In this document: one piece after another, positions 22,828-34,700 of the stretch
Numbering within the stretch: the first letter of the stretch is position 1
Layout of the letters: the number at the start of each line of letters is the position of its first letter
Assembly (NCBI GenBank): GCA_951640165.1
Contig: OX621247.1
Span: 25,022,001-25,086,000, forward strand
Direction of reading: 5' to 3'
DNA from: Pseudoips prasinana
Lineage: Eukaryota; Arthropoda; Insecta; Lepidoptera; Nolidae
Length of the DNA: 64,000 nucleotides
Made by a program: the position numbers and the translations under genes
Notes under the pieces: model-generated
Told to the model about the DNA's origin: nothing
The model's database searches: none
Seen by the model: the letters and a program-made list of their open reading frames with translations, nothing else

Positions 22828-23045
22828 ATATGGGCAGTGGTTACCCTGGTGTCAGAGTTGTTCAACCAGCCCAGTAGGCCTCTGACATGTCTTAACGACT
22901 GTTGTCTAATGACTACAACCGTGGCCGATAGCATAACGTGACTCCCGAAGCACGGAGACGCTCAGTAATTAAGCCACTTTGGTGGTTACGGCTCTATGGA
23001 CTGACCGGGAACCTAGTTACTTAACCTCGCCCATCACTTACCGTT
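22828..23045 (+). repeat. Dispersed repeat (GGGCAGTGGTTACCCTGGTG), copy 1
   Basis: A conserved string of motifs in order: CATATGGGCAGTGGTTACCC, GTGTCAGAG, GTAGGCCTCTGACATG, CTTAACGACTGTTG, GACTACAACCG, CCGAAGCACGGAGACGCTCA, AATTAA(G/A)CCACTTTGG, TATGGACTGACC, CTTAACCTCG, and CACTTACCG. Other copies lie at 32945-33145 (+), 51215-51455 (+), 58555-58770 (-) and about 18395-18600 (-). There is no ORF; it is a SINE or other short non-autonomous family. Confidence 0.75.
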
Positions 23046-23744
23046 GAAAGATATGATTGATATGATAGATATGATTTTCTAGAAGTTAATACCTACGACG
23101 TCCTTTTGGAAGATTTAACTATAAAATAATTGGCTATAAAAAAAAGTGGAAATGGGAACAAAAAATAATTAATTAAATAGCAAAAATCACGCTTTATTTT
23201 TAGTAAAATAAAGCGGTAATAACGCTTTAATTATTTTTATTGTCTTGGTGGTCCTCGGTTTAATGCAAAACTAAGAAATGAAGTTGCTTGATCCTTTATT
23301 CAACTTACGACCATGTTTTGTTAGAGAGAATATGTTTATTTACAAGCACTTAAATATTGGGTTACCCACCTTTTATTACTGTAGAGTTCGGTACTACAAT
23401 GATATAGGAAGCCGCAAGGTTTAAAGTTAATATAATGCACGTTGGGTAGGGTATCGTGTCTCGCTGTCAATTCCAAATTAGCCACTTATAAGAGTTACAT
23501 ACTAATGTTGCTCGCGATGGGGTACGCCACATGCGGTCCTGTTACGCAAGCATCTTCAAAAAATAAAATGAAAGTGTAATTAAAATGGAAATATTGTATG
23601 CCCAGAAAAAAATGGCGGGAGGTGAAGTAGTCCTATATGACGCCTTTAATTTACCGATCCTAGTATACTATTGTCTTTCAGTTCATATTTAAGCCATGAC
23701 TTTAATTAAGATTTTCCCTTGTTTCTGATTAAATTTCTTGCGGG
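23046..23744. other. Unassigned spacer
   Basis: It contains one imperfect hairpin at about 23189-23236 (CGCTTTATTTTTAGTAAAATAAAGCG plus AACGCTTTAATT). No gene was seen. Confidence 0.4.
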
Positions 23745-23850
23745 ATTTCCAGAGAGTTAAAGCAATTCACCGGGACATGCCTATTCCCTAGCCTCACCGC
23801 TCAGTATCATTTCATTGTGTGCCAATATTGATCTTAACTTACAGGAGTTG

Positions 23851-25052
23851 CAGCGGTTCCGGAGGTTGGTCCCCAAATGGTTGACGGCAGCGGCTGCCCT
23901 AGCGCGATTGCTGCCCAACGTGGGGGGGGCCAAATGCCTCCTGCCGGAAATTATACATGAGAATCGTGCGGTCAATGGCCCTTTACGGGGCTCCCGTGTG
24001 GGGAGATTCCTTGGCAGCTTGCAATCTCCGTGAGCTAAGAAAGCCGCAGAGAGCAATGGCCATAAGGGTCATAAGGGGGTACCGCACGATTTCTTTTGAG
24101 GCAGAAAGTCTATTAGCCGGATCCCCACCATGGGACTTGGAAGCTACTTGCGCTTCTGTACAAGTGGCGTAGAGACGCTCTTGAACGGGGCTTTCGTTCA
24201 GCGTTTCGAGAGATCGAAACGCAACGGTCTGAACTCCAAGATTCCATGGTGGTTGAGTGGAAGTTGCGACTTGCGCAACCAACTGCAGGCCGCGTCACGA
24301 TTGTGGCGATAAGTCCCATTCTGGAAGCGTGGCTGGAGAGGCACCACGGTGCTCTTACATATGGGTTGACGCAGATCCTCTCAGGGCATGGATGCTTTGG
24401 GCGGTATCTGCGTCTCATAGGCCGTGAGCACACGTCTGAGTGTCACCATTGCGGTGACGTCGAGGATACGGCGCTTCACACTTTACTGGAATGCCCAGCA
24501 TGGGCAGTGCAACGTCGTGCCTTGGTCACCGCACTTGGTACGAGGGTCCTCTCGCTACCGGACATGATATTGTCCATGGTCGATAGCGAGACCAGTTGGG
24601 TTGCCGTTGCTTCCTTCTGCGAGGAGGTGATGGTCGCAAAGGAGGTGGCGGAACGGGAGCGAAAGCTTAGAAGCTCCGACCCAGCCCGCGCCAGGAGACC
24701 TCGAAGGCGTCGGAGAGCATTCGTGGTGGATCTTCATCCACCTTGAGGTATGACCTGCGGACTTAGGTCAGTCTGCCGCCTGATCAGAACAGGTCCGAGA
24801 AGGTGGCGCTCGTGTTTTTCGCGCGTTTTGTGGTTGGAAGGGGGACTGATCCCTCTGTTCGACGGGACCCATCTACGTGCAGATGGGTCAAAACCTGTTT
24901 AGGCTGCGGTACATGCTTGTGCGAATCCCGTGACCTAGACTAAAGGTAGTTGTGGAAACACCGTGGGGTTTTAGTCGGTACACCGGTAATCTACTGGGAG
25001 CCTGACATACCCTGTCGCTTGCCCAGCGGCAGGGATCCGTAATGGATTTTGC
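23851..25052 (+). mobile_element. 5'-truncated R1-clade LINE with target-site duplication
   Basis: Frames on the plus strand, with at least one frameshift near 24170, encode the C-terminal part of an R1-like ORF2. The protein reads LALLPN/RMVRS-type sequence, ALYGAPVWGDSLAA (the 23957 frame), PQRAMAIRVIRGYRT, and then the zinc knuckle SECHHCGDVEDTALHTLLEC PAW at about 24440-24510. The stop is at 24744-24746, followed by about 300 bp of GC-rich 3' UTR. RT motifs are absent. TTGCAGCGG on the left and TTGCAGTGG on the right form the likely duplication. The GC content contrasts sharply with its flanks. Confidence 0.85.
24246..24746 (+). pseudogene. C-terminal ORF fragment of the R1-type LINE
   Basis: A 166-codon intact frame with the CCHC motif C-x2-C-x8-H-x4-C (ECHHC...LHTLLEC), then a basic end RARRPRRRRRAFVVDLHPP. 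The zinc knuckle near the C-terminus is a hallmark of R1/LOA-group ORF2 proteins. Without a start, RT or endonuclease it cannot be functional. Confidence 0.85.
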
Positions 25053-25122
25053 AGTGGTGGGTAAGAGGGAGGGGACTAGTCCCGAAAACTTTAACTTATG
25101 ATTAGCTATGATAATAATAATA

Positions 25123-25330
25123 TCCTGGGACATTATTTACACACAGTCATCTCATCCCAACAGAGCTTGTATTATGTAAACCAGATAACTGATATACTAC
25201 TTTTATTTTGTATATGCATACTTATATAGATAATTACACCCAGGCTCAGGACAAACAGACATGTTCATGCACACAAATATCTGTCCTGGGTGGGAATCGA
25301 ACCCACGACCTCCGGCGTGAAAAGCAAGTA
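25123..25330 (-). mobile_element. tRNA-derived SINE (family of 7013), minus strand
   Basis: Near full length in reverse: CCTGGGACATTATTTACACA, AACCAGATAACTGATA, TATATAGATAATTACACCCA, GACAAACAGACATGTTCATG, then the B-box complement GGGAATCGAACCC and CGTGAAAAGCAAG. It lies about 90 bp beyond the stop codon of the zinc-finger gene. Confidence 0.8.
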
Positions 25331-25420
25331 ATTATAATTATAGCTGAAGGAAACAAGATACACGATATCCAGACGGAAAATGCATAAAAAGAAACAAAAG
25401 TTACTAAATAATATCACATT

Positions 25421-25701
25421 TTAATTACTCATTTCAGTATCGATTAATGGTAATTGATTAAATATCTGATTAATAACACAATTTTCATCACCAGGTGTAT
25501 AAACAACCGTAACATCCTCCTTTATTTCCGGTTCCGTAGGAGTGTCTGCTAGGGGCGTTATTGGCTCCTGTAGTGCTTTTATAATGAATTCCGTCTCTTC
25601 ACGTATCAGTTGACATTTCTTTGCCCGTTTTAAGTGTGACCTCAACACATTTTTTGCAACAAATTTTTCACTGCAGTGGTGGCATTCATATAACTTTTCT
25701 C
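25421..25701 (-). CDS. Zinc-finger gene exon 10: finger 7 and C-terminus
   Basis: Encodes EKLYECHHCSEKFVAKNVLR SHLKRAKKC, a finger whose last ligand is Cys (C2HC), then an acidic tail with PITPLADTPTEPEIKED ending LPLIDTEMSN and TAA at 25423-25421. The finger junction G-E-K-L-Y completes the TGEKP-like linker begun in exon 9. Confidence 0.92.
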
Positions 25702-28700
25702 CTGAAAATGTGATAATAATAATTATTATATTAAGTACTAAAACAGTAACTACGCAAGTATATTACACAATAAGATCTCACACAGCGATACGAAATTGTA
25801 AAAATTGTTGTACCCATGTGGGATCCCACACGGGTACAAAAATGCAAGTAAATCTTAAAATGAGTATGGAAGCGTAATTCAATTTTCATTCCTTCTCCAT
25901 ACAGATTTTGAGCTTTTCAAGCGCTTAACTGTAGTCAAGCGCTTTTTCAAACATTAAACTTACTAGCGGTATGCCCATGCTTCGCACAGGTTGCGTAAAA
26001 AAATGCCAACCAATGAATATATTTTTTATTTTCACGTAAAACTTCTTCTTACTTATGCAATAAAAAAGTAATTTATTTTTAATCGGGACTAGTTCCTTCC
26101 TCTTGTCCACCACTGCAACTCCTGTAAGTCAGGTTCAACAGTGGCACACAAAGAAATGTGAAGAAATGTAACTGAGCGGTGATGCTCAGGCATGTCCCGG
26201 GGAATCGCTTTATCTGTCTTGGATCCCGCAACGAATAAAATCAGAAAGAAAAAAGGAGTTGAAAAATGAATAGGTAGTTCCACTTCCCTCCAGAGCAAAG
26301 CGGGAGACACAATGATATAAAGAGGCAATAACCTCATAAAACGAGAGAATTACAAATAGAGAAGCTAGCTGCAAAAGCACCGAGGATCAATTTAAGGGTC
26401 CTAAGTGAGCTGTTATATTTAATTCCAACTGTAGGTATGACAAAATCGCTTGAACGCACAGTAGTTGTTCCTTGTTGCTACAAGATCCGTATAATAAACT
26501 ACTACAAAAAAGTCAGCCAAAGGTGACCTATTCTCAATGGATGATTTTTTTATAAATTCGGCCATTGATTTTTATATAAATGGATATAATTGGAAGCAAT
26601 ATATGCCACCATACGCTTAAATCAAATTACAAATACAATTTAGGCGTCCCCCACATTTGGCGTGCGCGATCCTCGGGCGTGCGAGCTGCACGGACGAGCG
26701 TCGAGTGTTGCCGCCGTGTGACGCCGTGTGTAGCGCGCGCGCTGCGTCCGTGCAGCTCGCACGCCCGAGGATCGCGCACGCCAAATGTGGGGGACGCCTT
26801 ATTTACATACCTAAATGTACGCTTCTTATATGTCGAAGTACATCAGTGCGCCTCGCATATATTCGTGGGCAAAACTTGCAAGGGTATGGAGTTTCACCCG
26901 TGTGGATCCTGAAAATGATTGCACTAAAATTAACATAGATACAGCCAGATATTATTCACTCACGGTCATCTGATCCCAAACTAAGCAGAGCTTGCACTAT
27001 GGAAGCCAGATAACTTATACACTAATTTAATTTCGTAAATACATACTTATATAGATAATTACACCCAAGTCAGGACAAACAGACATGTTCATGCACACAA
27101 ATATCTGTCCTGGGCGGGAATCGAACCCACAAATTATAATTATTTTTTTTTTTTTTTTTTTATAATATCTAGGGACAATGTCACACAGATCATCCTAGCC
27201 CCAAACTAAGCAAAGCTTGTACTATGGGTACCAGGTGACGATATACATACTTATATAGATAGATAAATACTTAAATACATAGAAAACATCCATGACTCAG
27301 AAACAAATATTCGTGCTCATCACACAAATATTTGCACTTACCGGGATTCGAACCCAGGACCACCAGCTTCGTAGGCAGGAGCACTACCAACTATGCTACG
27401 TGACCGTCAAGTCAATTGCGGGGTGACAGGCAAGTATTTCCCAACCAGGCCAACTATGGCTCTAGCACGAGTTCCTGCAGTTTACTTACTCGATCACACG
27501 TATAGTGCTACAAACTTATCTGGCCCGGTGGCCAAAAGTAGAACTAACGACGCCAGTTTGAAATGTCAATCGGCCTGTTATTCCATGACATTCCTGCCAT
27601 TGATTGTTTGTTGCGCGTATTTATTTTTCTTTGTGTGTTTTTAATTGTGAAAAATGCCGAAAGCCTTAAAAAGTGATGCGAGGAATGTTATATTACAAGT
27701 ATTGAATTATATGAAGGAAGAAAAACGCCTTCAGGCACCAATTATACCCTTCAATAAGTTGTATGAACGCGTAGCTGCTGCTACAGGTTAGTGTTGTCAG
27801 CTTCTGAAAAAATACGAAACTCCCCCTCGCATTTTAAATTAAAATACATATTTTAAAATATTCATTATTTATTTAATTTATGCTATTTCCTTTGTAGGTG
27901 TCCGGGAGCGATTTGTAAGAAAACTTGTGAAAGAAAAAGACTAATCAGATGCAAAAATTTATAGCAGATCAGAATATCGGTAGATCGAATTCTGAAATCC
28001 TATCATTGATTGCAGAAGCTTTTGATAAAATAACAGCCAATGAATGGTAAAAGCATTGCAATCATGTAAAAAAATATTGAAAATGTGTATCGAAAAAGGG
28101 ATGGATACTTAGACGAGCTTTTCATCATTCAATTAGGTAGTGATAAAGAAAGCGAAAGCAGTGTTTCCGATAATGATGATGATGAAATGACTTCTGAATT
28201 AAACCATTCCGCTGACATAATAATACCTGGAGTATCTCCGTTAGAGAACACTCAGCATACATTTTATGTAAATGATCATAATTATTGTATAAAAATATAA
28301 AGATTTGTAATGACAGTATTTGTTTGCTTTTTAGTGAAGTAACATTTACGTTACAATGTGCATATTATTTTTACCCACTTTCTTGCAAAAAATAGTTACT
28401 AGCAACACTAAATGCGATAACAGCGACGCTGCCAGCGGGCCAGATAAGTTTGTGGAACTGTACAGTTTCTCCCATACATTGAGCACCAGCGCCTATCGCG
28501 GAAACTATTAAGAACTAAAACAATGTATGGGACGAAACTGTACGTGTGATCGAGTAAGTAAACTGCAGGAACTCTAGGGCTAGAGGGACTGGTCCGTCAG
28601 AAAGGCCTTTCTGGGGTTTAGCTGTGGAATGGAAGCGAAGGTAGCATGTCATATTTAGTCATGTAATATTTAGTAATAGCGTTTTCTAAATTATAGCCTA

Positions 28701-31700
28701 TATGTCAATCGGAAGTATAAGCTATATTACTACAAATTTTCATCAAACTCCGTTCGGTAGTTTATGGGTGAAAGAGTAACAAACATGTATACACCCATTC
28801 CCACAAATCTTCGCATTTATAATATTAGTAGGAATAATTTTTCGAAATCGCGCGGCGATTTGCCATGTCATACAGGATCGGAAATATCTCCGCAGTTAAC
28901 TGAATCCACAGAGTGGTAGATAAATATAGTAAATTAAAAGAAATAATGAAATTTATTCAGCACTTGGGTATTTACATACACATGTACTTCTCAAGCTCGT
29001 AACAAAAAAAAAATATATTAGTCCAACCGTGTCTTATCACATGTTTTTTAAATCATTCAATAAATAATAAGTTTCTAAGCTATTATTTTTATATTTAGTT
29101 CTACTATATTAAAATTAAAGAATTGAAGACAACGAGCAGTTGGCTAGCGCAGAAGGCTCTCAACCAGTAGTTTAATTTAAGCGACTAATACCTGAGGGCA
29201 CCCTTATGTGGTTCGGGCCACAGCTCAAGGGGCCGCTGAAGTAAAAAGACGGAATTCTAAATCAATAGATCACCGATCACGTATTAAGAGGCCAACACAA
29301 TCCTCGCCGCTGAGAAACCTACCCAAGCTAACCTGCGGCTAAGTACTAACATGAATATTCAAATATAGTTAAAAAATATACATACTTTCTTGTATGAACT
29401 TCTAAATCAGTAGTCCTATAGAAGCCTTTTCCACATACTTTACAGATGACAGTGTAATCCTTGGTGTGTCTTTTGAGATGCAACCTATGGTTAGAACTCG
29501 ATGTACTAGTTGCGCCGCATATATTGCAGAGGTAAGTCTGGAAATGAATAAAAAAATACGTTATAAAGCTAATAAAACAAAACTTAATTTAGCCAGCTAA
29601 GTAACTAATTAGTAGATATATTATCATGGTATAATTATTTCAAACAAACGGCAGATCCAAATGAATACATATATATAGTTAACCATATGACTACAAACAT
29701 GTTCTGACTATTTTAAAGTATTGTTGAAGTCGACGTGAAACAAACACACAAACAGATTCATTCACACACATCCACGTACTCCACGTACACGTAAAATATA
29801 TGCTTTTTGTTTAAAAGTGGATTACGTAACTAAATTTGTTTCAGGCGTCGTTGTAAGGTCGCACTGCCCGTACAATCGCAGTTCTAACCTATCCTACTTT
29901 TCTTGTAGCGAAATACATTGTATTTATTTAATTATATGAGAAAAACTATGTGTATTAGTGACTTAATTATTTATAGGAAATTATAAAAATGGATGTATTT
30001 TTAGAAAGTAAAATTATTGTATTGACGTATAATGCTCATTCCTGAACACAAAAGTTAAAATGTTTAAAATATTGCACACCTCATTGGTATGTTACACAGA
30101 TATTTAATATAAGATATAATACCACATTTTCCTACCTGTAATAAGCAATAAATAAATTTGATTTGATTTTTATTAAGTTACTCTCTAGTAAATTTTATGT
30201 GCAATCAGTATAATAGACATGAAATTATTTAATTGATATTAGTACTAAGTTCTTTGATGCACATTTAAATATATCCCGTTTATCATTACAGCTAAAAGAA
30301 GTCCAATGCTGCCACAGCCTCCTCTAAGAACTATCTTTGGGGATATGCCATAACCGGCACGCTTGGCAGACGGATTGGCGATCGTAGTAAGATGCTCATA
30401 GTACTCAGAAGAAAGCTGCTGCCCGTCCTCTGGTAGATGAATATAGACTTCTACACCACCTCAGGTTGGGATGGGGTGATGATATTATAATATTCGCCGT
30501 CACCACATAGTACAAAACATCCCGTTAATAAATAAAAAAACATCAACAAACCTTTGTTTCATCTTTATGATACACGCCAGTATGAACCCTCTTGTGCAAT
30601 TGCATGTATTTTTGGGATTTGAAGTTCAGGCCACATTTATCGCAATTGTAACTTATACCTTTACTTTTTTCAACATTGTAATTCTAAAACAAGAGATTTC
30701 GAATTAATTTATTTCATAAACTTAAGTAAATATGTATTGATATGATAAATTGTAACATACTATGCCATCTTCCCATGACACTGTTTGAAAATAAAGAAAA
30801 CTAGGATGTGAAATACGAAACATTTTTTACATATAGTGGACACGGGTCTCAATCGCGATAAAAATTTGCCAAATAATTTTTAGGTTACTCGACGTTTCGA
30901 CATGGATTGCACCAGCCGTGGTCGCGGATCGACTTTTGAGACGATTTGACCATTGAGACCCGTGTCCACAATATATAAAAATGTGTACAAATCGAGAAAG
31001 CTTAAAAATATCAATAAGAAAACATAATTTGATTTCCCATACGATTGACGAGCGATACGTCCACTCATTCGATTATTTAAATATATAACCTTATTTAATA
31101 TATCTATAACTTTTAGATTTAATAGAATAAATTAAGGAATGATTGGTGTTATAAAGGTATTAGTGTACACTTCTGTTTTTGTTTTATTACACAGAAAGAT
31201 AAGAAACTACCGTCAGAGGTACAGGCTCGGCCTAGTTTAGACGTTAGAGTTCATTTAGAACAATCTCAAAATATAGAAACAAACTCTTAGATTAAGGCAA
31301 ATGTAAACATATCACTTACATCAATAAAGATTTTTATTTTCTTATACAAATTGTACCAGCTGATAAACATTTATGTATGGGAATTTAATCTTATTTTTGT
31401 GTATTTTACAACTTGAAAGTTTGATCGGTTTCAGTAGAAAGTAAACTCTTTAACTTTCGTCCACCATTTATCATACACCTTGTATATATAAAAAAAACAA
31501 AGCGTGGCAGATATTGTATTTTATATAATCTTTGCAATTCCTAACATCACAAAAATATTGAAACCGCAACAAAAGACTTGAACATATCTGATGGTAATAA
31601 TAAATATATTTTTTAAGAGAACTATAATAAATAAATTAAATATTTAATAAATTTTAAATAAAAATATATACTAAAATAATACAAAACTCAAAAAGAGATT

Positions 31701-34700
31701 TTCCGATACCGGGAATCGAACCCGAGCCTCCTGGGTGAGAGCCAGGTATCCTAGCCACTAGACCATATCGGATATATTCATATGTATGAAAATAACCTTC
31801 GGTTCCAGGTTTAGAATGTAAAAATAGAAAATACTACATGTTTATGTGATATTATTCACACACGGCCATCTAATCCCAAACTAAGCAGAGTGTATTATGG
31901 AAACCAGATAACTGATATAATACATATTACTTCTTTTCTTTTGTAAATACATAGGTACTTATATAGATATTTACAACAGACATGTTCATGCATAAATATC
32001 TGCCCTGGGGCTCTACCGGCTAAGTCGCCGAAAATCGTTTTCGTGAAAGGCGTTCAAATAAATAAAGGTTAAAAACAACTTAATCAATCTTTAAATCGAC
32101 TTCCATGACCACATGTGACGTCATTACTGGTCCGGAATCGATTGTCAACGTTTATTAACCATTTTTTACCTTTATTTATTTGGACGTCATTCACGAAAAC
32201 GATGTTCGGCGACTTAGCCGGTAGAGCCCCAGGGTAGATATTTATGCATGAACATGTCTGTTGTAAATATCTATATAAGTACCTATGTATTTACAAAAGA
32301 AAAGAAGTAATATGTATTAGGTAGGTATATCAGTTGGTAATCAAACTCACGACCGGCTTGAAAGGCAAGCATCTAACAACCACACCAATGGGCATGGTTT
32401 GATTAGTTTTAATTCAGTCAATATTTAGTTAAGACACCCAAATCAAATCTACCTAACACTAACAAAAAGATCATCTAAACACTTCTTGCTGGAAAGCAAA
32501 TATTGCTCAGGCAAGATAAAACAGCCACAATCTTACAGTTGCTCCCTGGTCACTAAATAAGCAACAAAACCAGAAGTAACAACTGGGGAAAGTACCTTTA
32601 TTGTGTTCTTGCGGATACAGATTACCTAGCAGGCGGTCCAACTCATTATTTGCCGGTTGGAAGATATAAAAAGAGAAAAATATATTGGTTGTCTGTAAGA
32701 GATTTTTGCTTTTAGCGATAAGGCTGCCTATAGCATTAACATTGCTGTTGTTTATGTTTCTGGATTGTAAATTATTACTGCAATCAAATGTTCTTATCAT
32801 TATAGGCTGACCTCTTTGTCTAGTGGTTAGTGAACCTGACTGCTAAGCAAGAGGTCGTAGATTTGATCCCCAACCAGATGAACACCATTAATTGTTCTGT
32901 TTCTAGATCTAATTTATCTATAATTTAGAAATCTATACTTACTACTTATTGTATGGGCAGTGGTTACCCTGGTGTCAGAGTGGGCTTAACGACTGTTGCC
33001 AAATAGCTACAACCGGGACCAAAGCTTAAAGTGCCCTCCGTAGCACGGAGACGCTCAGAAATTAAACCACTTTGGCGGTCATCCATCTATGGACGCTTGC
33101 TTAACGTCGTCGATCGCTTACGGACCGGTGAGACCATCTGGATAGATATATATATTATTATTATACGTTTATCAGTTGTCTGGTTGCCAACCTAGATGGG
33201 GATTTTGCTCTGCGTAGATGGGGATTAGATGGCAATGTGTTAGTAGTCCCAAGGTATTTATACCTATTAAAAGCGGTGTGCAAAGATCGTGTCAAATAGA
33301 AATCCGTTGTCTCTGCCTACCGATTTGGGAAACAGGCGTGAGTCTATGTATGTATATTACTATACCTACCGCCTCAGGGTGGCGTTTTATCTCCATTACT
33401 TTATGCAATTTTTATAAATTCTATCTCAAACCAACTTCTTTCTTCCTGGAGCTTGATAATAAATTTGTAAGTCATCCGCATAAAGGCGGTAGACTTACAA
33501 ATTTATTATCAAGCTCCAATTGAAAGACTGCCTGAGGCTATTAACACTCTTAACACTGACTTGGACAGAATTAATAAGTGGAGCTGTGCTCACGGGCTTA
33601 AGGTTAACCCTCAAAAAACCCAGGTTATTTTGATTGGCAGCTCACGTATGATTGCAAAAGTACCTTGGAATCAACTTCCTCAACTCCATTTTAATGGCAG
33701 TATTCTGCAGTTGAGCGATAATGTTAAAAATTTAGGCGTCCTATTTGATAACTGTCTAACCTGGAATGTACAGCTGCAGAATATTAGTCGCAAATTATAC
33801 GCATCAGTTGGCTCATTAAGGAGACTACGTAACTTCTTGCCAATTGCCACCAAAATCACGCTTTCCCAATCTCTGCTCCTCCCAATACTAGATTATGCAA
33901 ATGTCAGCTATCTTGATCTCACCGAAAACCAGCTTGATAAACTTGAGCGACTCCAAAATGTTTGCATTAGATTCATATTTGGTTTGCGCAAATATGATCA
34001 CGTTTCAGAATTTCGAAATAAGCTCAAGTGGTTACCTATACGCCTTCGTCGGAATACTCATATTCTATCATTCTTGTACAGTATACTATTTCTTCCGTCT
34101 ACTCCGTCTTACCCCAAAAACCGTTTCTCATTTCTCCACGAATCACATTTGAAGTGCTTAAGATCTTCCGAAAATTTAAAATTAAAAATGCCAGCTCATT
34201 CCACCACTTTTCTCGACAAATCTTTTTCTGTACAAAGTGTCCGTCTCGCCGTATGAGCTGCCAATTACCATACGTCAAGCAAAATCATTGCGCGAGTTTA
34301 CAAAACTTTTAAAGAATCATTATTTATCAATACCGGTTTATCAGTAATAGCATCTTCAATGTTATTGATGACTCCTATTACATGTAGATGATATGTAGTA
34401 TGATTATATGTAGTTTATGATATTAGTATATATCTAGTATATTGCTTATAAATATTTTAATATACGTAGTAGGATGCATATTAGAATGTATTTTATTTTT
34501 ATTATTTATTTATTTTTAGTATGTACCCAAGAGTAGGTACCTTATTTAAACACTCTGTACACCGGCAACTACCCGTGACTGTATCCTTTCTCCTGTTTTC
34601 TAAGTAGGTTGTCTGGAAGAGATCACATTTTAGTGATAAGACCGCCAATTGTACTGTTCTCTCTAATGTGTATTGTTCTTACTAATATTTTGGTGTACAA

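Larger units (their letters stand above)
23745..25095 (+). repeat. Dispersed repeat split by an R1-type LINE
   Basis: The left half (23751-23850: AGTTAAAGCAATTCACCGGG, CCTCACCGCTCAGT, TCATTTCATTGTGTGCCA, TACAGGAGTTGCAG) and the right half (25053-25083: GCAGTGGTGGGTAAGAGGGA, CTAGTCCC) together match the uninterrupted copy at 63165-63335 and the minus copy at 26085-26240. The split falls exactly at TTGCAGNGG, which occurs on both sides. Confidence 0.8.

Noticed and set aside
23781..24433. Minus-strand ORFs of 91-106 codons
   Set aside because: They are GC-rich antisense shadows of the R1-type LINE coding sequence.
25745..25860. The palindrome CCCATGTGGGATCCCACACGGG as a MITE
   Set aside because: The arms are only about 12 bp and no further inverted similarity or target duplication was seen around them.
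25421..29386. Direct splice of zinc-finger exon 8 to exon 10
   Set aside because: Phases disagree (2 against 1) and the joined frame hits a stop. Inserting the 98 nt exon at 26811-26908 resolves both.
33561..34256. A 231-codon ORF that could be called a host gene
   Set aside because: Motifs and the 3' end AATAAAGAGTTTAATAATA identify it as a CR1/L2-type LINE reverse-transcriptase fragment.
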